This document shows positions 10,042 through 20,808 of a DNA stretch of 64,000 nt, in pieces. The notes beneath the pieces were generated by a model. The model searched no databases, was not told the DNA's origin, and saw only the letters and a program-made list of their open reading frames with translations. A program made the translations under genes and the position numbers. The stretch's first letter is position 1; each line of letters opens with the position of its first letter. The DNA is from Codonopsis lanceolata (lineage: Eukaryota > Streptophyta > Magnoliopsida > Asterales > Campanulaceae): NCBI GenBank assembly GCA_013146195.2, contig CM028379.1, positions 113,826,168 through 113,890,167 of the forward strand, read 5' to 3'.

Positions 10042-11575
10042 AAAGTTTGGTAAAAACATCTAACATAAATGACAAAAGCACATATTTGGGTCATTGTACT
10101 TTTCCAAAAATTGCAATTAGGCCATTGAGACGTCAAAATTTTCAGGATGACTAATGTACCAGACTTATTTTGCATGTTAATCCATTTTTTGATGAGACAT
10201 TAATAGAAACTTTGTGTAATAATAGAAACTCAAAGGGGTCAAACTGAAAAGAAAAAAATTATGCATGTCATTTGTATAAAGAGTAAGGGGTCAAAATGTT
10301 AAAATAAATTTCATCATCTTCATCTTTTCAATAGCAACAACAAATCTTGAATTGATGAGCTCTGTGAGATTTATAAGAAAGCAAGTGAACTTTGTATGGT
10401 ACTTAAGTCGGCATATTCTTCACGTCTCAAAGTGGTAAGTCTTTCTCCTTTGCCCAGCCTAACATTGAGTCCATTGCAAGCAGGTTTCTAAGCCAAAACC
10501 TAGCTGTGACCTACAATGACACCAAACAATTCGAGAGCTATCGTCAACAAAGAATTGATGAGCTCAATCCGCAACTTAAAAGGTGTTAACTTTATTAGAA
10601 GCTGGGAATAAACGTAGATAGATGCTGGATGAATTGAAAAAGAGCAGAAGAAAGAAATGGTGGGAAACACCTGTTGATGAACTGAGCGGGGAGCAGGCTT
10701 AGATGTTTTGGGAACAACCAAGCAAAATCCAAGAAAATATTATCAACCGGCTCCATCAACAGGGGACTGAACCATCATCTTCTTCCCCGTCAACTGCTGC
10801 AGCCACTGTAAATTTTCCAATTATGGTTACAACATGTATGCCTGTCAAATTTCTCGCTCTAATTGTTAGCAACTCACGTATCTCAACACCTCTCTAATTG
10901 TAAGCAATTTACGTATCTCAACGCTACCAACTCGGATCGATATGGGGAAGCATTTTAGAACCCAAATCTTAGTTTTAAAACCCAGACTTGACCAAAGAGA
11001 GAATATTTTGCGAAGATCTCGTAGGTAGTGTCACAGAGGTCGGAGGTGGAGAGAGTTGGTGTCATGTCACGAATAGGGATGGAAGCAGGGCAGCGGCAAC
11101 AATGGGCGTGGGGGTGGTGGTGGCGGTGGTTGTGAATCATGATTTGTGTGGCCGTGATTTACGTCGTCTTGAATTGCATGGCCTTGATTTAAATGATGAA
11201 TTCAATCATCGATGTATATGAATCAAAGTAGTAGTTCTATTTTCCTTGAAATCATGAATGAAGAAGATATGTTGTTGCTATTGAGAGGATGAAGAAGAAG
11301 AAGTTTATTTTAACATTTTAACCCCTTACTCTTTATATAAATGACATGCAAAAATATATTTTTTTCAGTTTGTCCCCTTTGAGTTTCTATTATTACACAA
11401 AGTTTCTATTAACGTCCAAACTTAGCGTCCCGTAAAAAAATGGATTAATATGCAAAATAAGTTTGTTAAATTTGTCATCCCAAAAATTTTAACGTCTCAC
11501 GACCTAATTTGAAATTTTTGAAAACTACAATGGCCAGATATGCGTTTTGCCAACATAAATTTTAGCCAAACTTTA
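10042..11575. mobile_element. Long-terminal-inverted-repeat element (MULE-like) enclosing a MADS-box gene fragment
   Basis: Two arms of about 300 bp are inverted relative to each other: 10042-10345 and 11262-11575. The best-conserved core is 10202-10311 against 11301-11412. For example, AATAGAAACTTTGTGTAATA on the left occurs as its complement on the right. Long inverted repeats around unrelated gene pieces are the mark of Mutator-like elements and Pack-MULEs. A 9-bp target duplication could not be recognised, so the class is inferred. The inner DNA holds a type I MADS-box fragment (10372-10897), a 35-bp tandem duplication (about 10858-10925) and about 330 bp of unidentified sequence. The right arm ends about 190 bp before the TATA box of the MCU gene. 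Confidence 0.65.
10372..10897 (+). pseudogene. Type I (M-alpha, AGL61/62-like) MADS-box gene fragment, broken
   Basis: Three reading-frame pieces follow the order of plant type I MADS proteins. The first, YKKASELC at 10372-10395, is the end of helix alpha-1 of the MADS domain. The second, at 10407-10583, includes VGIFF, then GKSFSFAQPNIESIASRFL, then a linker with QQRIDELNPQLKR. The third, from 10622, includes KKWWETPVDELSGEQA, the WWE..V.EL block of AGL61/62 relatives. A TAG at 10700-10702 interrupts it, after which MFWEQPSK continues in the same frame. The first 30 or so residues of the DNA-binding domain are absent; the homology starts just inside the left inverted arm. With two frameshifts and one stop it cannot make a functional transcription factor. 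Intact relatives act in endosperm and female-gametophyte development. Confidence 0.75.
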
Positions 11576-11762
11576 TAAGGAAGAAAAGCTTACGTGTAAT
11601 ATGCGGATATCCGTAGACGTTTTGCATCAATATCTCACGAGTTTTTATTTTTTATTTTTCCTTTTTTGGTTTCTCCTAAATATATCCCGAGGGCAAAAGG
11701 TGTAAATAAGAGATATTGTTCTTATCTTTCCCTTTCACAGTTTTTCTGTCCTATTTTACACC

Positions 11763-11770
11763 TATATATA
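11763..11770 (+). promoter_or_regulatory. Probable TATA box of the MCU gene
   Basis: TATATATA within CACCTATATATACCGTG lies 104 bp upstream of the MCU start codon. The usual plant TATA-to-start-site distance of about 30 bp would place transcription initiation near 11795-11805 and give a 5' leader of about 70 bases. This is position-based inference. Confidence 0.5.
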
Positions 11771-11873
11771 CCGTGTCATCAACAGCTACCATTGCTCAAC
11801 CGATTTTTACGTTGATTGTACTACATACATAAAAATCAATCTTCTCTCTGTTTTTATTCACAAAGTAGTATCA

Positions 11874-13677
11874 ATGGCGTTCAAGCAATCCCTAGTGCAA
11901 CGGCTTTTCAGCATTTCAAGAGTATCAAATCAAGCTCTACGCAGTTGCCGCATTTCTCCGTCGTCCTCCGCCGCACAAGCGCTGGTCCCTCCGGAACCAG
12001 ACAAGGTCGCACCAGATCGTGGAGATGAATCGATGTTCCGGCGATTCCTCCAGCGGCGGCCGTTATACCAGTCGGCGGCGAACTTGCCGGAGCTCCGATA
12101 CCTCCCGACCGGAGAAAAGCTGATGGAGAAATTACGGGATATGAGCAGTGTGAGAGATCAAATTCGGCTGGATGGACTATTGCCACCGGTGAAGGAGGGG
12201 GAATTGACGGTGGAAGATGCGAGGAAGGTGCTGAGGGTGTCTCAGTTGGAAATGGTGAAGACGAAGCTGAGGCAGACGAAGAAGAGTTGTGTGCCGTACG
12301 CGGAGTTCGTTCAGATCTGTCAGGATGGATGCTCGAACAAAGATCAGGGATTACAGTTTGCCAAGATGCTTGACGATTCGGGAACGGTTATCATCTTGGG
12401 AAATGTTGTTTTCCTCAAGCCTGAACAGGTTGGATCCTATTTTCTATCTTAATCTGTTCATTCCAAAAAGTTAGGGGATTTTTATTTATTTTTTAAAAAG
12501 GACTAGATTTTTAGAAATTTTTTTTTCGAGTTTTTGAGGAAATTCCGAAACTACCGAAATCTGATGAGTTTTTCCACACTCTTGTGGTTTTTCTCTATGT
12601 TTGTTCTCCACAGGGAAGTGAACTGTTACAAAGTCCAGATCTAAAACTCTTGTAAAGGATTGAGGTGGTGCCTAATTATTTAGAGGGAGCGCTTCAACCC
12701 CCCTCCCCCACCCCGCGCCCTCCGTCAACACCTTGTCACCATTTGATTTAATTATTTTATATTTTTTGAAAAAAAAGGATAGAAAAAGAAAAAAAGGAGG
12801 TTGGCGATCATTTTTCACCCTATTTTTTGAAAATCTTTATGACTATAAATATTCCAAAGATTATATCATCAATAATTCAGATTGTTTTTAGAAAACATAT
12901 TGTTAGTTAGTTAAGAAAGAAGAGGAAAGTGGAATAGGAAAATGACAGATTAGGTAGAGCCTAACATGAAGCCAACCATACAATCAATTTTGTGCAATAC
13001 TATTGAAAACCAGAATTTGAAGATCGTGATTCGTGACATTAAGGGAGGTATAGAAAAAAAAGGTCAAAACGGACTTAATTGATTAGGCTTCAACTGGATT
13101 GGATTGGGATGGTCTTTTATCTCACACTTATGGTTCGTCAAAAGAGTGAAGTGGTAATAGAGCCTTTTGTTTTACCCAAACGTTGTTTTTGTACAATTTC
13201 TGATTACAGGTATTGAAAGCCGTCCATGGGCTAATGCCTGTATCCCAAACTGACCCCGACAGCCCTATCATGAAGGAGCTGGAAGAGATGGAGAAGGTGA
13301 AGTTGGCAATTAACAACAAGGCGGAGTTAATGGTGAGACGGGAATTGATGGCTGGGCTTGGCTACCTTGTGGTCCAAACAGCGGCCTTCATTAGGCTCAC
13401 ATTTTGGGAACTGTCGTGGGATGTGATGGAGCCGATTTGCTTCTACGTCACATCCATTTATGTGATGGCAGGTTATGCTTTCTTCCTCAGGACCTTCAAA
13501 GAGCCTTCCTTTGAAGGGTTCTTCCAGAGCCGGTTTAGCGCCAAGCAGAAGCGGTTGATGAAGCTTAAAAACTTTGATATCAAAAGGTATAATGAGCTCC
13601 TAGAAGCTTGTTATCCTCACCAATGGCCAAGGGAAAAGAGATTATCTTTTACTCATGGTAGTGATAATTCGATCTGA
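11874..13677 (+). CDS. MCU: Mitochondrial calcium uniporter pore protein, two exons
   Basis: The coding sequence joins 11874-12428 and 13210-13677 around a 781-bp GT-AG intron (CAG|GT at 12428/12429, CAG|G at 13209/13210, phase 0), giving 340 residues. The protein forms the calcium-selective pore of the mitochondrial inner membrane. Residues 1 to about 60 are rich in Arg, Ser and Ala and poor in acids, as in a matrix-targeting peptide. Acidic and helical stretches from about 205 to 230 fit the coiled coil. TM1 is about 233-250. The pore motif W255-D-V-M-E-P260 corresponds to the WDIMEP selectivity filter of animal MCU, with both acidic filter residues present. TM2 is about 262-279, followed by the conserved KEPSFEGFFQSRF region. 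Length and single intron are normal for plants. The ATG at 11874 gives the full targeting peptide. Only a TATA box at 11763 is seen for regulation. The family assignment is secure; which plant paralogue it is cannot be told. Confidence 0.96.
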
Positions 13678-14063
13678 AAGGATGAAAACCTTTACTTAAG
13701 AAAAAATATAGAAAACACATTTTTTGGTTTCTTCTTTTTTAATCCCTTGGCGGCTTCTATAGTTGTACTTCTATCTACAAAGTTGGAAATTGGAATGGAG
13801 AGTGATTTTGTTTGGAGGGGTTGCGATCATTTCATCCTGTAATAACTAATAAGGAGTATGAAACAAACAGAAGAGAAAACAGTGAAATGGCGAGTACAAA
13901 ATTAATTTGCTCTCTTTGTTTCCTCATCTCCTTAATTTGGTCTTACTACGTGAAAGAATTCTGCAACTTGGAGCGTTGATAGGCCAACTTGAGGCATAAT
14001 GTAACATAATATTGGCATCAATTCATCATCCCAAGTTAAATTAAGATACTAAAATAATTATTT
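13678..14063. other. 3' flank of MCU
   Basis: AT-rich sequence between the MCU stop codon and the copia element. It presumably contains the 3' UTR. AATAACTAATAAGG near 13840 is a possible poly(A) control element, but no strong AATAAA is seen. There is no other gene. Confidence 0.45.
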
Positions 14064-14068
14064 TGCTT

Positions 14069-14388
14069 TGTTGAAGTATGCAAGACTACTCAATTAGAAA
14101 CACACGGGAGCAATGTGTAATAGTTATATTTGTCTCTTATCCCGGATTATAAATTTAGAGGGTTGTTTTGTATTTCTTATTTTATGCAAGGCTAGTGGGT
14201 GTCAAAGTGATGACGTTAGGTCGGTTAGTTAGTTACCCTTTCAATTATTTTCTCTCTTCTTTAAACTGTATATATAGAGGATCATTGCCTCTCTCTCTCT
14301 CTGTAATCAATTTCTTTTAATCAATCAATATTCAATACAAGAAGATCTCCTATCAAGAATGGTGTATTCTCTCCTTTTTGTTTGAACA
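14069..14388 (+). repeat. 5' LTR of copia element 1
   Basis: A 320-bp repeat starting TGTTGAAGTATGC and ending TTTGAACA, with TGTT...AACA inverted ends. It contains a TATA box (CTGTATATATAGAGG, near 14268) and a CT-rich stretch after it, the likely promoter. It matches 18857-19164. Confidence 0.95.
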
Positions 14389-14400
14389 TGGCATCAGAGC
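14389..14400 (+). promoter_or_regulatory. Primer-binding site, initiator tRNA-Met type
   Basis: TGGCATCAGAGC directly follows the 5' LTR. It differs by one base from TGGTATCAGAGC, the complement of the 3' end of plant initiator tRNA-Met used by most copia elements. Confidence 0.9.
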
Positions 14401-14533
14401 TTGAGATTCATGATCTTAATTCTGCTTCCACTAATAACAAATTGGTAAACCCTTCCTTCTCTGGTTCATTAATTGTTTTTCTTTTCTCGATATCTCATCT
14501 TTGTGTTTCTTCTCCTTCATGTATTCATTCATC

Positions 14534-15630
14534 ATGTCTAAACCTCCTTCTGAACCCACTAATTCTACAAAGAATGAGACATCCAAAACTTCAGTTGATG
14601 AGTATGATCTACTAGAAATATCTCTTCAATTAACGTTTGGCCATCCTAATTTGTACCTTCACCCCAATGATCAACTTGGAATCAATCTTTTTTCTGAATT
14701 CTTGTCTTCGTCCAACTTTAACCAATGGAAAATCTCCACTACCACTGCTCTTTCTGCCAAAAACAAGCTTGGTATGATCAATGGTCTTTAACAAGAAACC
14801 CTTTCCCCCATCCAAATATGTTAGTTCTTGGGAAAGATGCAATAGCATGGTGGTATCTTGGCTTAGTTCTATAAATTCATAAATTCACTAGAGTATAGTT
14901 TACTTTACAAACTGCTCATGAGATTTGAGATGACATCATCACTAGATTCATTCAAAGTGATGCTCCCAAAATCTTCCATGTCCAGAAAAATCTCATGTTA
15001 TCTACCCAAGGTAATCTTAATATAAATGCCTACTTTACTAAATTGATAGGCTTATGGGATGAATTAACAAAGTGTGTCTGCAACTGTACGTAACTGTGGA
15101 GCTATCTTGACCCAAGGTGAGTATGAACACATCATAAAATTGGCTCAATTTCTAATGGGGCTATCTGAAAAATACACAGATGTTAGAGGCTAAATACTCA
15201 GGATGACTCCCCTCCCTTCTGTTGGTAAGGCAGTTTCTGTGCTGGTTCAAGAATAGGCCAAAAACAATATGTTAATCATATGAATTTTGAAAATGTCTGT
15301 TCTGCCTTAATGGGTAAAGTCAATGACAACAATGGAAGTAAGAACTTCAAAGGGAAACCAACAGGGAATTACCAATCCTCCATCTTAAAAGGCAAGTTTT
15401 TTTTTTGTGAATTATATCATGGTGATTCCCAAACTAAAGACAAATGTTTCTTCTTACATGGATATCCTGAGTGGCACCAAATGTTTGAGTCAAAACCTGA
15501 TCTGACAAGGATGGCAAAGAATAGAGGGAAGACCAAGATCAACCCTTCTGCCAACAAAGATATCAACTTTGCAGCAGTTATACATGACAATCCTGAGGAT
15601 CATTTGTCACATACAAGTATTACCACTTGA
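14534..15630 (+). pseudogene. gag: copia element 1 gag (capsid/nucleocapsid), broken
   Basis: Translation from the ATG at 14534 gives MSKPPSEPTNSTKNE and then HPNDQLGINLFSEFL, matching the start of the copia gag capsid domain (N-terminal HP.D..G and FNQWKISTTTALSAKNK). It stops at 14791, with further stops and frame changes to about 15250. A second open piece at 15280-15630 carries the nucleocapsid part: CELYHGDSQTKDKCFFLHGYP at 15400-15460 is a zinc knuckle in which the second cysteine is replaced by Tyr. Gag would form the virus-like particle in the cytoplasm; this copy cannot. Confidence 0.8.
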
Positions 15631-15651
15631 AAGCCTTTATGTCTTACTAGT

Positions 15652-15999
15652 TTGAAACCTACTTCACTTGATTGGATCATTGACACTGGTGCCAGTGATC
15701 GCATAATCATCAATTTTGCTCATCTTATTAATCATATTCTTGTTAATACCATGATCTATGCTATTACTCATAAGGGAAATGTTGTCCTGTCTAAAGACAT
15801 CTTGTTTAAAAATGTTTATTATTCTCCTGATTTTAATTTCAATCTAATATCAGGAAGCAAATTAACTACTAATAGTAATATGTGCTTAATCTTCTCTGTT
15901 ACATCATGTTTTCTCCATGAGTATCATATCCAACATAAAATCAAGAAGATTGGTAGACATGATGGTGGTTTAAACAAACTGAATCTGTCTGAAAAATAG
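15652..15999 (+). pseudogene. copia element 1 protease domain
   Basis: The frame holds SLDWIIDTGASDRI, in which DTGA is the aspartic protease active site. It is followed by NVYYSPDFNFNLISGSKL, the conserved downstream block that normally reads LYVP.F..NL.S. The family role is to cleave the Gag-Pol polyprotein. The motif is intact, but upstream and downstream stops cut it off from gag and integrase. Confidence 0.85.
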
Positions 16000-16009
16000 C
16001 AATTTCAAG

Positions 16010-16890
16010 ATGGAAACTTCTGTGTATAATAATTCAGTTACCCAACTATGTAAAGTTAGCAACTCATTTGCTCTTACTCAACCTATAAACAAATTGTATT
16101 TGTGGCATACTAGGCTTGGTTATGTTCCTGTTCAGTCTATGAAACATATTAATGGTCTTGATATCCAATTTAACTCCATGTCTCATGTTTGCTATGATTT
16201 TTGTCATATAGCTAGACAAACCAGGAAATCTTTTCCTTTAAGTAACTCTCACAACACTGAAATATTTGAGCTCATACATTGTGATGTATGGGACCCTTAT
16301 AGGAAGAGTACCTATGATGGCTACACCCTTTTTCTCACCATTGTAGATGACTTCTCTAGGGCAACCTGGACCTTCTTGCTGAAAAACAAGACTTAAGTTT
16401 GTCGCATCCTGCAATTCTTTCTTAAAATGGTGAAAAACCAGCTTAAAAGCATGTCAAACATCTTAGGACTGACAATGAGATAGAATTTCTCAATGAGGGT
16501 GTAGGAAGTCTTTTGCTTTCTCAAGGCCTCTTACACCAATGCACATGTGTTGATGCTCCTTAACAAAATGGGAGGGCTGAGAGAAAACACATGCATTTAC
16601 TTGATCTAGCTGAGGTTTCAAACCAATCTCCCAAAGAGGTTTTGGGGAGATTGTCTTTTAATTGCTACCTATATAATCAATAGAATACCTAACTCTGCAC
16701 TGAAGTTCAAAACACCTTTTGAAGTCCTTTTTGGAACCTTGCCTAAATACATTCACCTTAGGACTCTTGGTTGCCTTTGTTATGCTTCAACCTTAGCTCA
16801 TAACAGAGATAAGTTTGCTCCTAGAGTTCAAAAGTGTGTATTCATAGGTTATCACATCAATAAAAAGGTCTATAACTTATAAACTAATCA
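16010..16890 (+). pseudogene. copia element 1 integrase, broken
   Basis: The open part at 16010-16396 has the pre-integrase zinc-binding region (LYLWHTRLGYVPVQSMKHI, with HH and a weakened CC pair) and the start of the DDE core (IHCDVWDPY, where the first catalytic Asp lies, then TIVDDFSRATW). From 16397 frames change repeatedly. The third catalytic region is visible near 16555-16590, where the Gln codon before QNGRAERKH has become TAA (16561-16563). Integrase would insert the cDNA into the chromosome; this copy cannot be translated through. Confidence 0.85.
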
Positions 16891-18239
16891 TGTTTTTTTA
16901 TAGTAGGGATGTTGTATTCTATGAATCAATCTTCCTTTTTAAACCTTCCAATACTTCTACACCTCAACCCATCCAAGACAATCTATTTCCTGATCATCCT
17001 ACTGATTGCATCCCTCAAGAAGTACAGGAAATGTTAAGCATTCTAACACTGGTCCTAATGAATCTGATGAAATCAATCTCACTGAAAACCATCCTCATAC
17101 TATTAATGATCATACCAGTTCCACTAATATTCCTGAATCCTCTACAACACACTCAAGACCTCAAAGGAATAAGACAGTTCCTGCTAAATTTAAAGACTAT
17201 ACAGAGCTACCCCCTATCTTATGCATATATATTGTCTTTACTCCACTATCTCCTCTAATTAAAAACATTTTACTTGTAATATATCCTCTCTGCATGAGCC
17301 TAAGACATACCAGGAAGCTATCAAAGACCCTTTATGGTACACAGCAATGACTGAGGAATTGCAAGCTTTGGAGATGAATGGTACCTGGACTGTTCAATAT
17401 CTCCCTCTTCACAAGAAGATTGTGGGATGCAAATGGATCTTTAAGATTAAGCACAAAGCTGATGGCACAGTAGACAAGTACAAAATAAGGTTAGTTGCAA
17501 AAGGATTCACATAGGTTGAAGGTGATGACTACTTTGAGACTTTTTCTGTTGTTTCCAAGATGACATCATTCAGAATTTTCCTTTCCATAGCAGCAGCCAA
17601 ACAATGGTCCATCTCTCAATTGGATGTTTCAAATGCCTTCCTTCATGGAAATCTGCATGAAGAAGTATATATGAATCTGCCTCAGGGATATGCTCATAAT
17701 CCTCCTCAAGTTACTTCCCTCATTGTCTACAAATTAGCCAAATCTCTCTATGGGCTAAAACAGGCTCAAAGGTAATGGTTTGAAAGTTCTCTTCCACTCT
17801 ACTTCAATTTGGATTCAAGCAACCCCTAGTGATCATACCATATTCATCTTCAATTTTGGATCCAACTTAGTAGCTATCTTGGTATATGTTGATGATCTCC
17901 TTATTACAGGGACCAATAAGGATCTAATTAAGCACGTCAAAGCCTATTTGAAGTCTAAATTTCCCATTAAAGATCTTGGCCACTTTAAGGTACTTTCTTG
18001 GACCGGAGGTTGCCATGAATAAATCTAGAATTTGTCTGCATCAAAGAAAGTATGCCCCAGACATTATCAGTGATACCAAACTCAGCAATGCCAAGCCTGC
18101 ACCTACTCCTATTGAAAAGAATCATAAATTAGCTTCCATCTACAGTCCTCTTTTACAAAATCATGTTTCTTATAGAAGACTAATTGACATATTGATATAC
18201 CTATCTATTACAAGACCAGATATTGCTTACTCTGTTTAG
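16890..18239 (+). pseudogene. copia element 1 reverse transcriptase, broken
   Basis: After a low-conservation linker (16890-17300), the RT begins near 17325 with DPLWYTAMTEELQALE and KIVGCKWIFKIKHKADG. TAG at 17512-17514 replaces the usual Gln before VEG. FLHGNLHEEVYMNLPQG and SLYGLKQA follow, TAA at 17773-17775 replaces another Gln, and YVDDLLITG near 17886-17912 contains the catalytic Asp pair. A frameshift near 18000 moves to the frame ending RPDIAYSV, closed by TAG at 18237-18239, again at a Gln position. Confidence 0.9.
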
Positions 18240-18845
18240 GTTCTTAACCAATTTATGGCCAATCCCCTTGAGCACCAATGACATGCAACTTTAAGACTAG
18301 TAAAATACCTAAAAGGAAGTCCAGGACAAGGCATCTTCTTCTAAAGCAATTCTTCTATGACTCTCAAAGCCTACTGTGACTTTAACTGGGTTGTCTGCCC
18401 TATTACAAGGAGATCTCTTCCAGGTTTTTGTGTCTTCTTAGGCAGTTCTCTCATATCCTGGAAATGCAAGAAACAATAAATCATTAGCATATCATCTACA
18501 GAGGCTGAGTATACAAGCATGGCAAACACATGTTGTGAACTAAAATGGTTGATATCTATTCTGCAGGACTTCAAAATAAACCCTACATTGCCTGCCTCTT
18601 TATACCGTGACAATTAGTTTGTAATTCACATAGCTGCCAATGATGTATTCCATGAAAGAACCAAGCATATTAACATTGATTGTCACTTGGTTAGGGAAAT
18701 GATCCAAAGACGCTTGGTTTCCACTCACTATATCTCTACTCTTGATCGGACGACTAGTCTGTTTACAAAGGCCCTACCGTGGGCTCAATACATTCATTTA
18801 CTTTCCATGTTGCACGTACAAAATCTTTTTTTTCACACTCACAAC
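18240..18845 (+). pseudogene. copia element 1 RNase H domain, broken
   Basis: Translation continues with VLNQFMANPLEH, LVKYLKGSPGQGIFF, then AYCDFNW (first catalytic Asp), ISISSTEAEYTSMANTCCELK (catalytic Glu), and a C-terminal tail with RTKHINIDCHLVREM (His-Asp). All are landmarks of copia RNase H. At least four in-frame stops fall in it. Normal function is removal of RNA from the RNA-DNA hybrid. Confidence 0.85.
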
Positions 18846-18856
18846 TTGAGGGGGGA
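18846..18856 (+). promoter_or_regulatory. Polypurine tract of copia element 1
   Basis: TTGAGGGGGGA lies immediately before the 3' LTR, the expected site and composition for plus-strand DNA priming. Confidence 0.88.
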
Positions 18857-19164
18857 TGTTGAAGTATGCAAGACTACTCAATTAGAACACATGGGAGCAA
18901 TACGTAATAGTTATATTTGTCTCTTATCCAGGATTATAACTTTAGAGGGTTGTTTTGTATTTCTTATTTTATGCAAGGGTAGCGGGTGTCAAAGTGATGA
19001 AGTTAGGTCGATTAGTTAGTTACCCTTATACAGTTTTCTCTCTTCTTTAAACTGTATATATAGAGGATCATTGCCTCTCTCACTCAGCAATCGATTTCTT
19101 TTATCAATCAATACGAGAAGATCTCCTATCAAGAATGGTGTCTTCTCTCCTTTATGTTTGAACA
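18857..19164 (+). repeat. 3' LTR of copia element 1
   Basis: A 308-bp copy of the 5' LTR with the same TGTTGAAG start and TTTGAACA end. It is about 12 bp shorter because of small indels in the CT-rich and CAATATTCAATAC parts. Confidence 0.95.
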
Positions 19165-19465
19165 TGCTCTCTCCTATTATATTGTCGTTAAATCCAATCT
19201 TATATGATTATCAAATTTGCATTCTAATCCTTTACAGATTTTTTAAAATGCAATAGCTAAGGCAAAAAAGAAAAAGAAAAAAAGAATTAGAAATGTGATT
19301 GGGATGGAGGTCTATGTTCAACGGTTCTGTATTAGAGGTGGCAAATGGGCGGGCATAAATGGGCGGCGGGCTCAAATGGACGGGCAAGTAAGTGCAATTT
19401 AATAATATAGCATATATGGGCAGGCACTAAATGGGCATGAGCGCCCATTTACTCATTAACATGCA

Positions 19466-19468
<3 letters not shown>

Positions 19469-19552
<84 letters not shown>
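19469..19552. repeat. (AT)n microsatellite, about 42 units
   Basis: 84 bp of uninterrupted alternating AT inside the composite hAT element. It can extrude as a cruciform, and its length in an assembly is often unreliable. Confidence 0.97.
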
Positions 19553-19554
<2 letters not shown>

Positions 19555-20808
19555 TTAGTTGTAACTTTTGATAATTTTTTGTAAAAGAAAATTATTTTTT
19601 TGTAATTTTTGTATTTATTTGATTACAGCCACAATAATTGAAAAATGCTAACATTTTTTGTAACGTTTTAACCTCTGTCACCATTTCCAATGCAACCAAA
19701 TTTCTAAAAAGAACTCAAAAACTTTACATGACGTGTTAGTGTTGGCAGAACTACTAATAATATCAAAACAATAACATATTTTCACTTTTCTCGTATGTTA
19801 ATTGAAATAAAATACTCCCTTAGTTCCTTAATTTTTACATCAAACGGATTGTTTTTAAATGGAAATCTGATATGTATTTTTTTTCATAACAAAAAAATAG
19901 ATAATTGACCGAATATAAAAAGTAATATGATATCAAAAAAAGTAATTAAAAAAATGGGTCAATTTTTTATTCTTAAAAAATAACGGTTACTCCCTCCATT
20001 GCTGACTATTTCTTTGTTTCTAAAAACCAAACCCGAAGAACAAGCAACAACCATGCATCTCTCTCTCTAGTTTCTCTCTCTATCCCCACACTCTCTCTAT
20101 CTTAATGAATGGTTATTGATAGAAATGTAAATATATAGAGAGAAACAACTTTGAATTATCAGGTATACAGAAAAAAAAATTAATCGTGAGAGTGAGGTGA
20201 AAATGTGGGTGCCCATAAAACTTAATTGTATAAGTGGGCATGCCCATTTGTGCCCAGATTAAAATTTAAGTTTGTCCATACCCATATTTTAGTGGGCGGT
20301 TTGGACGGGCATATGAGCGTAGGCATAATTTGCCATCATTACTTATCAGTCACCGCTAGAGGTGGCAAACGGACGGGTATGGTCGGGTATGAGCGGCGCC
20401 CATATGGGCAAGGGGCTTAAATGGACTGTCAAGTAAGTGTCTATTTAATATCATGAGCATATATGGATAGGTAATAAATGAGCATGGGCGCTCATCTACT
20501 CATTAACACAAAATTCAAAAATAAATACAATAATTAAAAAACTTCATTCTTTAACCAAAAATACGCAAAAAGAAAAAAACATTAATTTCACCAAAAAAAA
20601 AGGAAAAATAAATATGTATGTTTGCTCATCTCTTGTGTCAATTACGTATTTTTGTTGTTGTAACCCTCAATTCAATCTTCTATTTTGTGGTTCGATTTTT
20701 TATTTCGATGAAATCCAATAGACAAACACACAAGTCATAAAATGTCGCATGTTGCACTACTCATAAAACAACTATGAATCACATGCTTTGCTTTACAATG
20801 GGGGTGGG

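Larger units (their letters stand above)
14069..19164 (+). mobile_element. Ty1/copia LTR retrotransposon, complete structure but inactive
   Basis: Both LTRs, a primer-binding site, a polypurine tract and a five-base target duplication are present (TGCTT at 14064-14068, TGCTC at 19165-19169, one mismatch). Domain order is gag, protease, integrase, reverse transcriptase, RNase H, which defines copia. All domains are recognisable, but frameshifts and stops interrupt every one, so it cannot move on its own. The LTRs differ by about 15-20 substitutions and a few indels by eye over 310 bp, so the insertion is not recent. It sits 390 bp downstream of the MCU stop codon in the same orientation. Confidence 0.95.

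Noticed and set aside
9813..10175. 120-residue minus-strand frame
   Set aside because: It runs into the left inverted arm of the MULE-like element and has no recognisable domain.
11908..12186. Minus-strand 92-residue frame over MCU exon 1
   Set aside because: Shadow of the MCU coding exon.
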